NCBI GenBank assembly: GCA_013289795.1
Contig: JABCZH010000005.1
Span: 124,001 to 188,000, forward strand
Reading direction: 5' to 3'
Length of the DNA stretch: 64,000 bases
DNA from: Acidobacteriota bacterium
GTDB taxonomy: Bacteria; Acidobacteriota; Terriglobia; Terriglobales; Acidobacteriaceae
Position 1 is the stretch's first letter. Each line of letters begins with the position of its first letter. The position numbers were made by a program, and so were the translations under genes. The notes beneath the pieces were generated by a model, which was not told the DNA's origin, made no database searches, and saw only the letters and a list, made by a program, of their open reading frames with translations. Of the stretch, positions 33,214 through 42,684 are shown one piece after another.

Positions 33214-34595
33214 CGTGATGCGCAACTGGGTTCGCGCTTATGCCAGGTCGTCGCTTGCTCATAGGCGTAAGCCAGGCGAAGGACAGCAGCCTCCGACCAC
33301 GGTGGTCCGGCGATTTGTAGGCCAATCGGCAATCCGGCGCCGGTGAATCCGCAGGGTACGGAAATCGCGGGCAGCCCCCAGAAGTTAAATGGCCGTGTGT
33401 TGCGCAGCAGAACCAGTTCGCGGGGGCGCAAGAGATCGGGGTCCTGCTTTAGTTCGGCCAGCCGCGGAGCGGGAATCGGAACCGCTGGCGTCACCAGGAG
33501 TTCCAGGTTCGAGAAGATACTCTGGATTCCTGTGCGTACTTTCGCCAGGTCGTTTTGGGCAGCTTCGACTTGTGCCTTTGAGATGTTCTCGCCGCTGCGG
33601 ATGCGACGCAGTGTTTCTGGCTGGTACATTTCGGAATTTCTCTGGATGAACTCCCGATGATGAGCGTATGACTCGGCGGCTTGCAGGGTGCGATCTGTCG
33701 GAACATCGAGCGTGATTTCGCGAACCTCGCAACCTAGGTTTCTCAGCATAGCGAGAGCACGTTCGACCGCAGAAGCTACTTCTGCGCCCAGGTCCTCGTA
33801 GAAGAACTTGCGGGGGACGCCGATGCGCGCTGCTTTTGCTTCAACCTGAAGAGCTGCCAGGTAGTCAGGGACCGGCGTGTCAACACTGTTCGTGTCTTCG
33901 GCGTCGAATCCGGCGATGGCCTGCAACAGCAGTGCGACGTCCGAAACCGTTCGTGCAATCGGGCCGATGTGATCGAGCGACGTGGAGAGCGGAATCACAC
34001 CGCGCGCACTGACCCGTCCGAAAGTGGGCTTGATCCCCACCACTCCGCATTGCGCCGCCGGTTCGCGGATGGAGCCCGCCGTGTCGGTGCCAATGGCTCC
34101 GAAGCCGAGGCCCGCGGCCACAGCGGCGGCCGATCCTCCGGAAGACCCGCCGGCAATGTGGGCAGGATCCCAGGGATTGTGGACTTCGCCGTAGAAGCTG
34201 ATCATCGAGCTGCCACCGTAGGCGAACTCGTGAAGGTTTTGTTTTCCCAGAAACACAGCGCCGGCATTTCTTAGACGTCGCACAACTTCGGCATCCTGGG
34301 TTGGAATCCTGTCTTTGAACAAAGCGCTGGCAGCGGTGGTGCGGATGCCGGCGGTATCGATGATGTCTTTCAATCCGAGCGGAATGCCGTGGAGCGGGCC
34401 GCGATGTTCTCCGCGCAGGATCTCGGATTCGGCCTGTCTCGCCTGCTGCAGCGCCAGGTCAGCGGTTACGGTGATGAAGGCGTTAAGCGCCGGATTCAGT
34501 TTCTCGATCCTTACCAGGCAGTCTTTCGCCAACTCCACAGGGGAGAGTTCGCGGTTGCGCAGCCGCTGGCCGATTTCAAGAATAGAGGTCAACAT
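33207..34595 (-). CDS. Amidase-signature family protein (GatA-like)
   Basis: A 462-residue amidase-signature enzyme that hydrolyses C-N bonds of amides through a Ser-cisSer-Lys triad. The Lys is in GIPLGLKDIIDTAG (about residue 75), the Ser-rich loop in AGGSSGGSAAAVAAG (about 150), and the nucleophile Ser in GTDTAGSIREPAAQCG (about 174). It could be GatA of the tRNA amidotransferase, but GatB and GatC are not adjacent and the loop reads REPAAQCG instead of the usual RQPAAFCG of GatA, so a stand-alone amidase is as likely. Confidence 0.78.
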   Translation of the reverse strand: MLTSILEIGQRLRNRELSPVELAKDCLVRIEKLNPALNAFITVTADLALQQARQAESEILRGEHRGPLHGIPLGLKDIIDTAGIRTTAASALFKDRIPTQDAEVVRRLRNAGAVFLGKQNLHEFAYGGSSMISFYGEVHNPWDPAHIAGGSSGGSAAAVAAGLGFGAIGTDTAGSIREPAAQCGVVGIKPTFGRVSARGVIPLSTSLDHIGPIARTVSDVALLLQAIAGFDAEDTNSVDTPVPDYLAALQVEAKAARIGVPRKFFYEDLGAEVASAVERALAMLRNLGCEVREITLDVPTDRTLQAAESYAHHREFIQRNSEMYQPETLRRIRSGENISKAQVEAAQNDLAKVRTGIQSIFSNLELLVTPAVPIPAPRLAELKQDPDLLRPRELVLLRNTRPFNFWGLPAISVPCGFTGAGLPIGLQIAGPPWSEAAVLRLAYAYEQATTWHKREPSCASRL

Positions 34596-34691
34596 TGATT
34601 TTTCCCAACGCTGTTGCAGGCTGTGTCCTTGCCCCTGCGGGAAGGCCTATAATCTTACAGTCTGCCTTTCGCGCAGGTGTGAGGAAAAACG

Positions 34692-36137
34692 ATGGCCCAG
34701 ATGACAGCGACTCCGGTGACCACGCAAGGGTTTCTGGTAGATGGCAAGTGGGTTGAGGAAGGCGATCCGGTCGAGATTCGAGGGCCCTACGATCGCAGCG
34801 TGATCGGGCGGGTGTTTCAGGGCAGGCGGGAACATGCGGAAGCGGCCATTGCGGCCGCCGTAAAGGCTTTCGGCACCACCCGGCGTTTGCCGGCCTTTGA
34901 GAGGCAACGCATGCTGCGTCGCGTGGCCGAGGGTATCAGCCAGCGCAAAGAAGAGTTTGCTCACACCATGGCGCAGGAAGCGGGCAAGCCCATCAAAGCC
35001 GCGCGCACGGAAGTGGAACGCAGCATTTTCACGTTCACCGTGGCAGCCGAGGAGAGCACGCGCATTTATGGCGAGTATCTTCCGCTGGATTGGCAGGAAT
35101 TTACCGTCGGCCGCTGGGGAATCGTAAAACGTTTTCCCCTGGGCCCGATTGCAGGAATTACTCCGTTTAATTTCCCGCTCAACCTGGTGGCGCACAAGGT
35201 GGCGCCCGCCATTGCTGCCGGTTGCACAATGGTGATCAAACCCGCGCCACAGACTCCCCTTACCGCGCTGTTGCTGGCGGAGGTTGTGCAGCAGGCGGGC
35301 TGGCCCGATGGTGCGCTGAACGTGCTTCCGCTTTCGAACGAAGATGCCGGGTTGCTGGTGACCGACGAACGCCTGAAGATGATCAGTTTTACCGGCAGCG
35401 CAGCAGTGGGCTGGGATATCAAGCGGCGAGCAGGCAAGAAGAAAGTTTTGCTGGAACTGGGCGGGAACGCGGGCGTCATCGTGCATAGCGATGCCGACGT
35501 GGCTTTCGCGGCGGAGCGTTGTGTCTCCGGCGGCTTTGTGTATGCCGGCCAGACCTGCATCTCAGTGCAGCGGATCCTGGTGGAGCGGTCGGTGTGCGCC
35601 AAGTTTACCGATGCGCTGCTGGCTGGAGTCAAGAGGCTCAAGACCGGCGATCCCCTGCAAGATTCAACCGACGTGGGGCCGCTGATTCGTGAGAGTGATG
35701 CGATTCGCGCCAGCGAATGGATCCAGGAGGCGGTCGGCGGGGGCGCTCGCGTGCTCATCGGCGGACAGCGCCGGGGCTCGATGCTCGAACCCACGGTGCT
35801 GACCGGGACACGCCCTGACATGAAAGTAAATTGCCAGGAGATCTTCGCTCCGGTGGTCACGGTGGAACCTTACGACGACTTTCATGATGCGGTTCGACAG
35901 ATCAACCGGTCGTCGTATGGCCTGCAAGTCGGCATTTTTGTGCGGGATGCCAAACTGCTGTTCACTGCATACGAAGAGTTGGAAGTGGGTGGCGTGATCG
36001 CCGGCGATGTTCCTACTTTTCGTATCGACCACATGCCCTACGGCGGTATCAAGGATTCCGGATTAGGGCGAGAAGGCCTGCGTTATGCCATTGAGGAGAT
36101 GACCGAGCCGCGGCTGTTGGTAATGAATTTGCGATAG
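34692..36137 (+). CDS. NAD(P)-dependent aldehyde dehydrogenase
   Basis: A 481-residue ALDH-superfamily enzyme that oxidises an aldehyde to the acid. The motifs are complete: GITPFNFPLNLVAHKVAPAI with the oxyanion Asn (about residue 155), FTGSAAVGWDI (about 235), the general-base Glu in LLELGGNAGVIV (about 257), and the catalytic Cys in YAGQTCISVQR (about 291). EIFAPVVTVEPYDD and YGGIKDSGLGREG are near the end. It is closest in pattern to the lactaldehyde/phosphonoacetaldehyde/succinate-semialdehyde group; the substrate is not evident. GAGG lies before the ATG and a TATAAT box is at about 34648. Confidence 0.87.
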   Translation: MAQMTATPVTTQGFLVDGKWVEEGDPVEIRGPYDRSVIGRVFQGRREHAEAAIAAAVKAFGTTRRLPAFERQRMLRRVAEGISQRKEEFAHTMAQEAGKPIKAARTEVERSIFTFTVAAEESTRIYGEYLPLDWQEFTVGRWGIVKRFPLGPIAGITPFNFPLNLVAHKVAPAIAAGCTMVIKPAPQTPLTALLLAEVVQQAGWPDGALNVLPLSNEDAGLLVTDERLKMISFTGSAAVGWDIKRRAGKKKVLLELGGNAGVIVHSDADVAFAAERCVSGGFVYAGQTCISVQRILVERSVCAKFTDALLAGVKRLKTGDPLQDSTDVGPLIRESDAIRASEWIQEAVGGGARVLIGGQRRGSMLEPTVLTGTRPDMKVNCQEIFAPVVTVEPYDDFHDAVRQINRSSYGLQVGIFVRDAKLLFTAYEELEVGGVIAGDVPTFRIDHMPYGGIKDSGLGREGLRYAIEEMTEPRLLVMNLR

Positions 36138-36241
36138 GTTTTTCCTGTTCGGCCGGATGGCTTTCTGATTTGAGAGAATGTCGACAGAGATTTCCGCAGA
36201 AAAACTTCCCCTGAGTTGCGCAAGCCCCGATTTGAAACTGC

Positions 36242-36247
36242 TATAAT
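36242..36247 (+). promoter_or_regulatory. -10 box of the act-cox operon
   Basis: A perfect TATAAT gives a likely RNA start near 36254 and a leader of about 105 bases before actA. A TTGCGC at 36216 is 20 bases upstream, longer than usual. Confidence 0.5.
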
Positions 36248-36274
36248 CCTTAGTTTCCAAACCTAAGCTCACGA

Positions 36275-36336
36275 CAGTCTGAGACTGCAACGGGTCATGC
36301 GGTTCACAAAAGCACCGGGGCGATGGACTCGTCCCC
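36275..36336 (+). promoter_or_regulatory. Palindromes in the 5' leader of the act-cox operon
   Basis: CAGTCT-G-AGACTG (36275-36287) is a perfect dyad, and GGGGCGA/TCGTCCCC (36317-36336) can make a stem with one bulge. They lie in the predicted untranslated leader and are candidates for an operator or an RNA structure. No known riboswitch consensus is visible. Confidence 0.3.
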
Positions 36337-36358
36337 GCTGCACTGAAAGCTCTGACTG

Positions 36359-37054
36359 ATGCAGATTTTTCATCGCAGCACGAACACAATATCCCGCGCA
36401 ACGATTTATGGAGCGGTCTTCCTGATCGCCGCGCTGTTGTGGGCCGTACTGGAATTGCAGCGTTCGCCGTACATTACCTACGCCAAAGTGGCGCGTCCGC
36501 AGCCGGTCCCGTTTAGCCACCAGCATCACGTGGCCGGGCTGGGGATCGATTGCCGATACTGCCATACCTCGGTTGAGACTTCGAGCTTTGCGGGCATCCC
36601 TCCTACCAAGACCTGCATGAACTGTCATTCCCAGATTTGGACAGGAGCTCCCCTGCTTGAGCCGGTGCGTGAGAGCTTTCGCAGCGGCAAGTCGCTGGTG
36701 TGGACACGGGTGAACGATCTCCCCGACTTTGTGTATTTCAATCACAGCATTCACATCAATAAGGGCGTGGGTTGCAACACCTGTCACGGGCCAGTGGATC
36801 GCATGCCGCTGATGTATAACGAGAATTCATTGCAGATGGAGTGGTGTCTGGATTGCCATCGCGATCCGGCAAAGAACCTGCGCCTGCGTGACCAGGTCTT
36901 CAATATGCGGTATGAGCCGCCCTCGACGTTGAAGCCGGTGACGCTGGACGGAAAAGAATATACGGATCAAATGTCGCTGGGGGCGGATTTAGTCAGGAAG
37001 TACAAGTTGAGGACGGTGACGGACATTACGAGTTGTTCGACGTGTCACCGGTAG
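36359..37054 (+). CDS. actA: Alternative complex III subunit A, pentaheme cytochrome c
   Basis: A 231-residue multiheme cytochrome of the quinol:cytochrome c oxidoreductase. One amino-terminal helix (about residues 16-34) anchors it and the rest is periplasmic. Five CXXCH heme sites are visible: CRYCH (about 64), CMNCH (about 84), CNTCH (about 140), CLDCH (about 163) and CSTCH at the end. Further His residues in FSHQHHVAG and YFNHSIHINKG provide the second ligands. It transfers electrons from the ActB iron-sulfur chain to ActE or the next cytochrome c. It is first in the act-cox operon. Confidence 0.94.
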   Translation: MQIFHRSTNTISRATIYGAVFLIAALLWAVLELQRSPYITYAKVARPQPVPFSHQHHVAGLGIDCRYCHTSVETSSFAGIPPTKTCMNCHSQIWTGAPLLEPVRESFRSGKSLVWTRVNDLPDFVYFNHSIHINKGVGCNTCHGPVDRMPLMYNENSLQMEWCLDCHRDPAKNLRLRDQVFNMRYEPPSTLKPVTLDGKEYTDQMSLGADLVRKYKLRTVTDITSCSTCHR

Positions 37055-37065
37055 GAACGCCTTCG

Positions 37066-40000
37066 ATGATGAAAACGGAAGACGAAAACGGAAAGCGGCA
37101 TCGCGAAGAAGTTTGTCCGGGCAAGAAAAGCGTACTTGACCTGGACGCGGCTCGCGCTCGTATCGCCCAAACCAAGGGGCCGGAGTTCTGGCGGAGCCTG
37201 GAAGAGCTGGCGGACAGCCCGGAGTGGCAGGAAATGATGCACCGCGAGTTTCCCAAAGGTGCATCGGAATGGCTGGACTCGGTTTCGCGGCGCGGATTCC
37301 TCAAGCTGATGGGCGCGTCGCTGGCAATGGCTGGCATGACGGCCTGCACCAAGCAACCGCTGGAGCCGATCGTTCCCTATGTGCGGCAGCCGGAAGAGTT
37401 GGTTCCGGGACGACCAATGTTTTATGCGACGGCTTTTACCCTGGGCGGATATGCTTCGCCGCTGCTGGTTGAGAGCCACATGTATCGGCCCACCAAGATT
37501 GAAGGGAATGACAAGCATCCGGCAAGCCTGGGCGGAACCGATATATTCGCGCAGGCGTCAATTCTTGAGATGTACGATCCCGACCGCTCCCAGACCATCA
37601 ATAACCTGGGTGAAGTTCGCACCTGGGGAAACTTTCTGGAGGCGATTCGGGGGCCCCTGAATGCGCAGAAAGCGGTGCAGGGGGCGGGAGTTCGCATTCT
37701 GACGCGCACGGTTTCGTCGCCTACCTTGGCGGATCAGATGCGCGAGTTGCTGAAGCTCTATCCGCAGGCCAAGTGGCATGTGTACGAACCGGTGAATCGC
37801 GACAATGTTCTCGAAGGCGCAAAGGCGGCCTTCGACCAGGCAGTCGAGACCCGTTATGAATTCGAAAATGCCGATGTGATCCTATCGCTCGATGCTGATT
37901 TCCTTTCGGCAGGCTTCCCTGGGAATGTGCGCCACATCCGCGACTTCGCCAAGCGGCGCGACCCTGATTCCGGAAAGATGAGCCGGTTGTATGTGGCCGA
38001 GAGCACGACCAGCGCGACGGGTGCGAAGGCGGATCATCGGCTGCCGATGAGGGCGGGCGATATCGCGTTGTTCGCAGGCGCCGTGGCCACATTTTCTGGC
38101 GTGGAAACCGAGGTGGCAGGGGCGAGAGACGCAGCAGGTAAGTTTCTAAGGGCTGTTGCCCAGGACCTTCAGGGCCATCACGGTTCGAGCTTGGTCATCG
38201 CCGGCGACCATCAGCCACCCGCGGTGCATGCGATGGCGCACGCAACCAACCAAGCCCTGGGCAACGTTGGCAAGACGGTCTTCTACACCGATCCCGTGGA
38301 TGCGAATCCGATCAGTCAGACCGAGTCGATCAAGGATCTAGTCGCCGACATGCGGGCGGGCAAGGTGGACATGCTGGTCATCATCGACGGCAATCCTGCT
38401 TATGATGCGCCTGCCGATCTGCACTTCGCTGACGCGCTCAAGAGTACAAACGTCCCCGTGCGCATTCATCTGGGGCTTTATCAGGACGAGACTGCGGAAC
38501 TTTGCCAGTGGCACATAAACGAGGCTCACTATCTCGAGGCGTGGGGGGATGCGCGTGCTTACGACGGCACGGTCAGCATCGTGCAGCCGCTGATTGCTCC
38601 GCTCTACAACGGTAAGAGTGCACACGAACTGGTCGCCACGCTGGCCGGACAACCCGATCCCAGCAGTCATGAAGTGGTTCAAAGCTACTGGAAGAAGCAG
38701 CATTCCGGCGCTGATTTTGAGATGTTCTGGCGGAAGTCACTGAATGATGGATGGATTGACGGAACAACCTATGCGCCAAAGCCGGTGAGTGTGCGGCCTC
38801 TTCCCACCGTTACCGCCCCGAACCCGACTCTTCAGGGTGCGCTCGAAATCAATTTCCGGCGCGACCCATCGATCCACGACGGCCGTTTCTCCAACAACGG
38901 CTGGCTGCAAGAACTTCCCAAGCCAATGTCGAAGATGACCTGGGACAACCCAGTGCTCGTCGGCCCGGCAATGGCAGAAAGGATGGGGCTGAAATCGGAA
39001 GACGTGATTGCGATTGAACTCAACGGGAAGAAAGTCACAGCTCCGGTTTGGGTTCAGGCAGGCCATCCCGATAATTCGATTACAGTATTTCTGGGTTACG
39101 GACGGCGGCGGGCGGGGCGCGTGGGTACGGGTGCCGGCTTCGACTTTTATCCTCTCCGCGACAGTGCTGATCCTTGGTTTACGGCAGGCGTCACTCTCAG
39201 CAAGACTGGCGAAACCTACAAGCTGGCCACAACTCAGGGCTACCAGACGATGGATACGCCGGTGGGCGCGCGGCCGCTGGTGCGGACTGCGAGCCTGGAT
39301 GAGTATCACAAAGAGCCTGAGTTTGCGAAGGAAGAAGAACCGCCGAAGGACCTGACGCTGTACAAGCCTTACCCCTATGAGAAGGAACCGTACGCCTGGG
39401 GAATGGCGATTGACCTCAATGCATGCGTGGGTTGCAACAACTGCATCGTGGCATGCCAGTCGGAAAACAACATTGCGGTGGTGGGTAAGGAACAAGTCGG
39501 CCTCGGGCGTCACATGCACTGGTTGCGGGTGGACGCCTATTACCAGGGCGACCGCGACAATCCCAAGGCTTATTTCCAGCCCGTGCCTTGCATGCAGTGC
39601 GAGAACGCGCCCTGCGAGGTGGTCTGTCCAGTGGGCGCTACGGTGCATAGCAGCGAAGGCTTGAATGACATGGTCTACAACCGCTGCGTGGGGACCCGCT
39701 ATTGTTCGAACAATTGTCCTTACAAAGTGCGGCGATTTAATTTCCTGCTGTTTCAGGACTGGGAGACGCCTCAGCTCAAGATGATGCGAAACCCGGACGT
39801 CACCGTCCGCAGCCGCGGTGTGATGGAGAAATGCACTTACTGTGTGCAGCGCATCAGCGAACACCGGATTGATTCCGAGCGCGAGGACCGCAAGATCGCG
39901 GATGGCGAATTGCAGACGGCGTGCCAGCAATCGTGTCCTGCAAATGCCATCATTTTTGGAAACATCAACGACCCCAATAGCCGGGTGTCGAAGCTCAAGA

Positions 40001-40101
40001 GCAATCCGCGAAACTACAGTTTGTTGGCGGACCTGAATACCCGGCCGCGGACGACGTACCTGGCGGAGATTCGGAACCCGAGCGAGGAACTAGAGTCGTA
40101 G
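37066..40101 (+). CDS. actB: Alternative complex III subunit B, molybdopterin-like and 4Fe-4S fusion
   Basis: A 1011-residue periplasmic protein joining a catalytically silent molybdopterin-oxidoreductase-like domain (about residues 65-740) with a four-cluster ferredoxin domain (about 770-985). Near residue 76 there is a twin-arginine-type sequence SRRGFLKLMGAS before a hydrophobic run, indicating Tat export. The cluster cysteines are seen in CVGCNNCIVAC, CMQCENAPCEVVC, CVGTRYCSNNC and CTYCVQR with CQQSC. These match PsrB-type ferredoxins. The start at 37066 (or 37069) has TAGGA upstream; a TTG at 37033 would overlap actA more. Confidence 0.93.
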   Translation: MMKTEDENGKRHREEVCPGKKSVLDLDAARARIAQTKGPEFWRSLEELADSPEWQEMMHREFPKGASEWLDSVSRRGFLKLMGASLAMAGMTACTKQPLEPIVPYVRQPEELVPGRPMFYATAFTLGGYASPLLVESHMYRPTKIEGNDKHPASLGGTDIFAQASILEMYDPDRSQTINNLGEVRTWGNFLEAIRGPLNAQKAVQGAGVRILTRTVSSPTLADQMRELLKLYPQAKWHVYEPVNRDNVLEGAKAAFDQAVETRYEFENADVILSLDADFLSAGFPGNVRHIRDFAKRRDPDSGKMSRLYVAESTTSATGAKADHRLPMRAGDIALFAGAVATFSGVETEVAGARDAAGKFLRAVAQDLQGHHGSSLVIAGDHQPPAVHAMAHATNQALGNVGKTVFYTDPVDANPISQTESIKDLVADMRAGKVDMLVIIDGNPAYDAPADLHFADALKSTNVPVRIHLGLYQDETAELCQWHINEAHYLEAWGDARAYDGTVSIVQPLIAPLYNGKSAHELVATLAGQPDPSSHEVVQSYWKKQHSGADFEMFWRKSLNDGWIDGTTYAPKPVSVRPLPTVTAPNPTLQGALEINFRRDPSIHDGRFSNNGWLQELPKPMSKMTWDNPVLVGPAMAERMGLKSEDVIAIELNGKKVTAPVWVQAGHPDNSITVFLGYGRRRAGRVGTGAGFDFYPLRDSADPWFTAGVTLSKTGETYKLATTQGYQTMDTPVGARPLVRTASLDEYHKEPEFAKEEEPPKDLTLYKPYPYEKEPYAWGMAIDLNACVGCNNCIVACQSENNIAVVGKEQVGLGRHMHWLRVDAYYQGDRDNPKAYFQPVPCMQCENAPCEVVCPVGATVHSSEGLNDMVYNRCVGTRYCSNNCPYKVRRFNFLLFQDWETPQLKMMRNPDVTVRSRGVMEKCTYCVQRISEHRIDSEREDRKIADGELQTACQQSCPANAIIFGNINDPNSRVSKLKSNPRNYSLLADLNTRPRTTYLAEIRNPSEELES

Positions 40102-40118
40102 ACGGCGACACTTAAGAC

Positions 40119-41489
40119 ATGGACGAACGAATAGAACACGCGGAAGGCGCCCGGGCTCCGGTCATTGAACCGGGATATACGTTCGGCACGGTCACTGACA
40201 AGATCAGTTCCATCGTTCTGACCCGGCCGATGTCCAATGGTTGGTTCCTAGGCTTCGGCGTCGCTTTTCTGCTGACCATGATGATGCTGTACGCGATGGC
40301 ATATCTGTTTGTGAAGGGCGTGGGTATCTGGGGCGTGACCATTCCCATCGGCTGGGGCTTTGCGATCATCAATTTTGTGTGGTGGATTGGCATTGGGCAT
40401 GCCGGTACGCTGATCTCTGCCATCCTGCTGCTGTTGCGGCAATCGTGGCGCAACTCCATCAACCGCTTTGCTGAGGCGATGACGCTGTTCGCTGTTTCCG
40501 CCGCCGGCATCTTTCCGTTGATCCACGTGGGCCGGCCCTGGTTGGCTTACTGGCTGTTTCCGTATCCCAATTCCATGGGAGTGTGGCCGCAGTTCCGCAG
40601 CCCGCTGATCTGGGACGTGTTTGCAGTGTCCACCTACGCCACGATTTCGCTGCTGTTCTGGTTTGTGGGATTGATTCCCGACCTGGCCACGTTGCGCGAT
40701 CGCTCGACGAATCGCGGCGCGAAAATCATCTACGGGATTCTTGCCATGGGCTGGCGCGGTTCGGCGAGGCACTGGGATCGTTACGAGACCGCCTACCTGC
40801 TGCTGGCCGGCCTGGCCACGCCGCTGGTGCTTTCGGTCCACACAGTGGTGAGTTTTGATTTTGCGGTCGGCATCGTTCCGGGCTGGCACACCACGATTTT
40901 CCCGCCGTACTTTGTAGCCGGCGCGATTTACTCCGGTTTCGCCATGGTGCTGATGCTCGCGATACCCATCCGCAAACTGTATGGCCTGGAAGACTTCATC
41001 ACCGAACTCCACCTACAAAATGCCGCGAAGGTCATGCTCGCGACCGGGCTGATCGTGGGCTATGGCTATGTGATCGAAGCTTTCATGGGATGGTACAGCG
41101 GCAATCGCTACGATGCCTTTACCCTGTGGAACCGTCTGCACGGGCCGTATCGATGGGAATACTACGCACTTCTCATGTGCAATATTGTGATTCCGCAAGT
41201 GCTGTGGATCAGAAAGCTACGATCTCGCCCGATTGCATTGTTTTTCGTATCACTGGTCGTTCTGGTCGGCATGTGGCTGGAACGCTTCATCATCGTGGTA
41301 GTCAGCCTGCACCGCGACTTCCTGACTTCGTCCTGGGGAATGTATTACCCCACGCGCTGGGATTGGATGACTTACATCGGCACCATCGGGATGTTTCTGG
41401 CCGCGATGTTCCTGTTCGTGCGTCTCCTCCCCATGATTTCGATTTTCGAAATGCGCACTCTGCTGCCTGAGGCGGAGGTGAAGGAATGA
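40119..41489 (+). CDS. actC: Alternative complex III subunit C, NrfD/PsrC-like quinol-binding membrane protein
   Basis: A 456-residue integral membrane protein with about ten helices, of the PsrC/NrfD family. In alternative complex III, ActC holds the quinol oxidation site facing ActB and is proposed to take part in proton handling. The early GHAGTLISAILLLLRQSWRNSINRFAEAMTLFA segment (split here between helices 3 and 4) contains the conserved His and acid residues. It follows actB by 17 bases and overlaps actD by four bases (ATGA). Confidence 0.93.
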   Translation: MDERIEHAEGARAPVIEPGYTFGTVTDKISSIVLTRPMSNGWFLGFGVAFLLTMMMLYAMAYLFVKGVGIWGVTIPIGWGFAIINFVWWIGIGHAGTLISAILLLLRQSWRNSINRFAEAMTLFAVSAAGIFPLIHVGRPWLAYWLFPYPNSMGVWPQFRSPLIWDVFAVSTYATISLLFWFVGLIPDLATLRDRSTNRGAKIIYGILAMGWRGSARHWDRYETAYLLLAGLATPLVLSVHTVVSFDFAVGIVPGWHTTIFPPYFVAGAIYSGFAMVLMLAIPIRKLYGLEDFITELHLQNAAKVMLATGLIVGYGYVIEAFMGWYSGNRYDAFTLWNRLHGPYRWEYYALLMCNIVIPQVLWIRKLRSRPIALFFVSLVVLVGMWLERFIIVVVSLHRDFLTSSWGMYYPTRWDWMTYIGTIGMFLAAMFLFVRLLPMISIFEMRTLLPEAEVKE

Positions 41490-42022
41490 AGCGAGCTCCG
41501 ATTTACGGGACAATGGCGGAGTTTGATTCTCCCACCGCCCTGGTCGCTGCCGCCCATCGCACCCATGAAGCGGGATATCAAAAAGTGGATGCATACAGCC
41601 CGTTTCCCATCGAGGGTCTGGCGGAGGCGGTTGGATTTCACAAGAACCGCGTACCGCTGGTGACTCTGATTGGAGGCCTGATCGGCGGGCTTTCGGGATA
41701 CTTGTTGCAGTACTGGGTTTCGACCAGCAGCTATCCCGTCAACGTGGGTGGGAAGCCGTATCATTCGTGGCCGGCATTCATCATCGTGACCTTTGAGATG
41801 ACGATTCTTTTCGCTGGAATCTCGGCGGTATTCGGCATGCTGGCGCTAAACGGGTTGCCCATGCCTTATCACCCGGTGTTCAATGTGCCGCGGTTTGCCT
41901 TTGCCACCAAAGACAGATTCTTCTTGATCGTGTTCGCTTCCGATCCCAAGTACAGCCCGGCGGAAACGCGACGCTTTTTGGAGAGTCTGGGAGGGCGCGC
42001 GATCTCGGAGGTTCCCGATTAA
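41486..42022 (+). CDS. actD: Alternative complex III subunit D (DUF3341)
   Basis: A 178-residue membrane protein of the DUF3341 family. It has a cytoplasmic amino part with the usual [21 protein letters not shown], two membrane helices (about residues 55-75 and 95-118), and a cytoplasmic alpha/beta tail ending [14 protein letters not shown]. ActD is a structural subunit that clamps ActC and ActF. Its ATG overlaps the stop of actC and it ends two bases before actE. Confidence 0.93.
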   Translation: MKRAPIYGTMAEFDSPTALVAAAHRTHEAGYQKVDAYSPFPIEGLAEAVGFHKNRVPLVTLIGGLIGGLSGYLLQYWVSTSSYPVNVGGKPYHSWPAFIIVTFEMTILFAGISAVFGMLALNGLPMPYHPVFNVPRFAFATKDRFFLIVFASDPKYSPAETRRFLESLGGRAISEVPD

Positions 42023-42024
42023 CG

Positions 42025-42684
42025 ATGCGAGCCTGGAGAAAAATGTCGCCGCTGGTACTGCTCGCCGTGCTGGCGCTGGCGGGATGCCGCCAGGACATGC
42101 ATGACCAGCCGCGCTTCAAGCCACTGGCGAAAAGCGATTTCTATGGCGATCTGCGCTCGGCGCGCGCACCCGTGGAAGGCGCGGTTGCGCGCGGCCAACT
42201 GCATGAAGATTCGTATTTCTACTCCGGGAAAATGGGAGACGCCCCGGGTGACTACCTGCCGTTTGCTGTGAATGAAGAGATGCTCGCGCGTGGACGGGAG
42301 CGGTTCAACATTTACTGCGCTCCGTGTCACTCGCAGCTGGGTGATGGCAACGGAGTGATTGTGCAGCGCGGGTTCCGCCGGCCGCCGTCTTATCACACGG
42401 AACGTTTGCGCAAAGCGCCGTTGGGATATTTCTTCGACGTGATGACGAATGGATTTGGCGCCATGCCGGATTATGCGGCGCAGATTTCGGTGCGGGATCG
42501 CTGGAACATTGTGGCCTACATTCGGGCATTGCAGCTGAGCCAGGGTGCCTCGGCGGGGGATGTACCTGCGGGACAGAAGGTGCCTTCGTCCGCACCGGTG
42601 TTCCGAGGGGACCCGGGATCTGGAGCGACTCTGCCGGAGGTTCGGCCGCCGTCTGACGCGGGAAAGGGAGAAGAACCGAAATGA
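42025..42684 (+). CDS. actE: Alternative complex III subunit E, monoheme cytochrome c lipoprotein
   Basis: A 219-residue cytochrome c of the complex. The lipobox LALAGC (Cys about residue 21) predicts lipid anchoring to the outer face of the inner membrane. A single heme site CAPCH (about 98, in [15 protein letters not shown]) and a later Met (GFGAMPDYA, about 150) give a normal class I cytochrome c. The Pro-rich 30-residue tail is variable. It is the probable electron exit from the complex toward the caa3 oxidase. Its stop overlaps the ATG of actF. Confidence 0.92.
   Translation: MRAWRKMSPLVLLAVLALAGCRQDMHDQPRFKPLAKSDFYGDLRSARAPVEGAVARGQLHEDSYFYSGKMGDAPGDYLPFAVNEEMLARGRERFNIYCAPCHSQLGDGNGVIVQRGFRRPPSYHTERLRKAPLGYFFDVMTNGFGAMPDYAAQISVRDRWNIVAYIRALQLSQGASAGDVPAGQKVPSSAPVFRGDPGSGATLPEVRPPSDAGKGEEPK

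Noticed and set aside
38737-39930. Minus-strand ORF of 397 codons
   Set aside because: It is antisense to actB, whose ferredoxin motifs are unmistakable.
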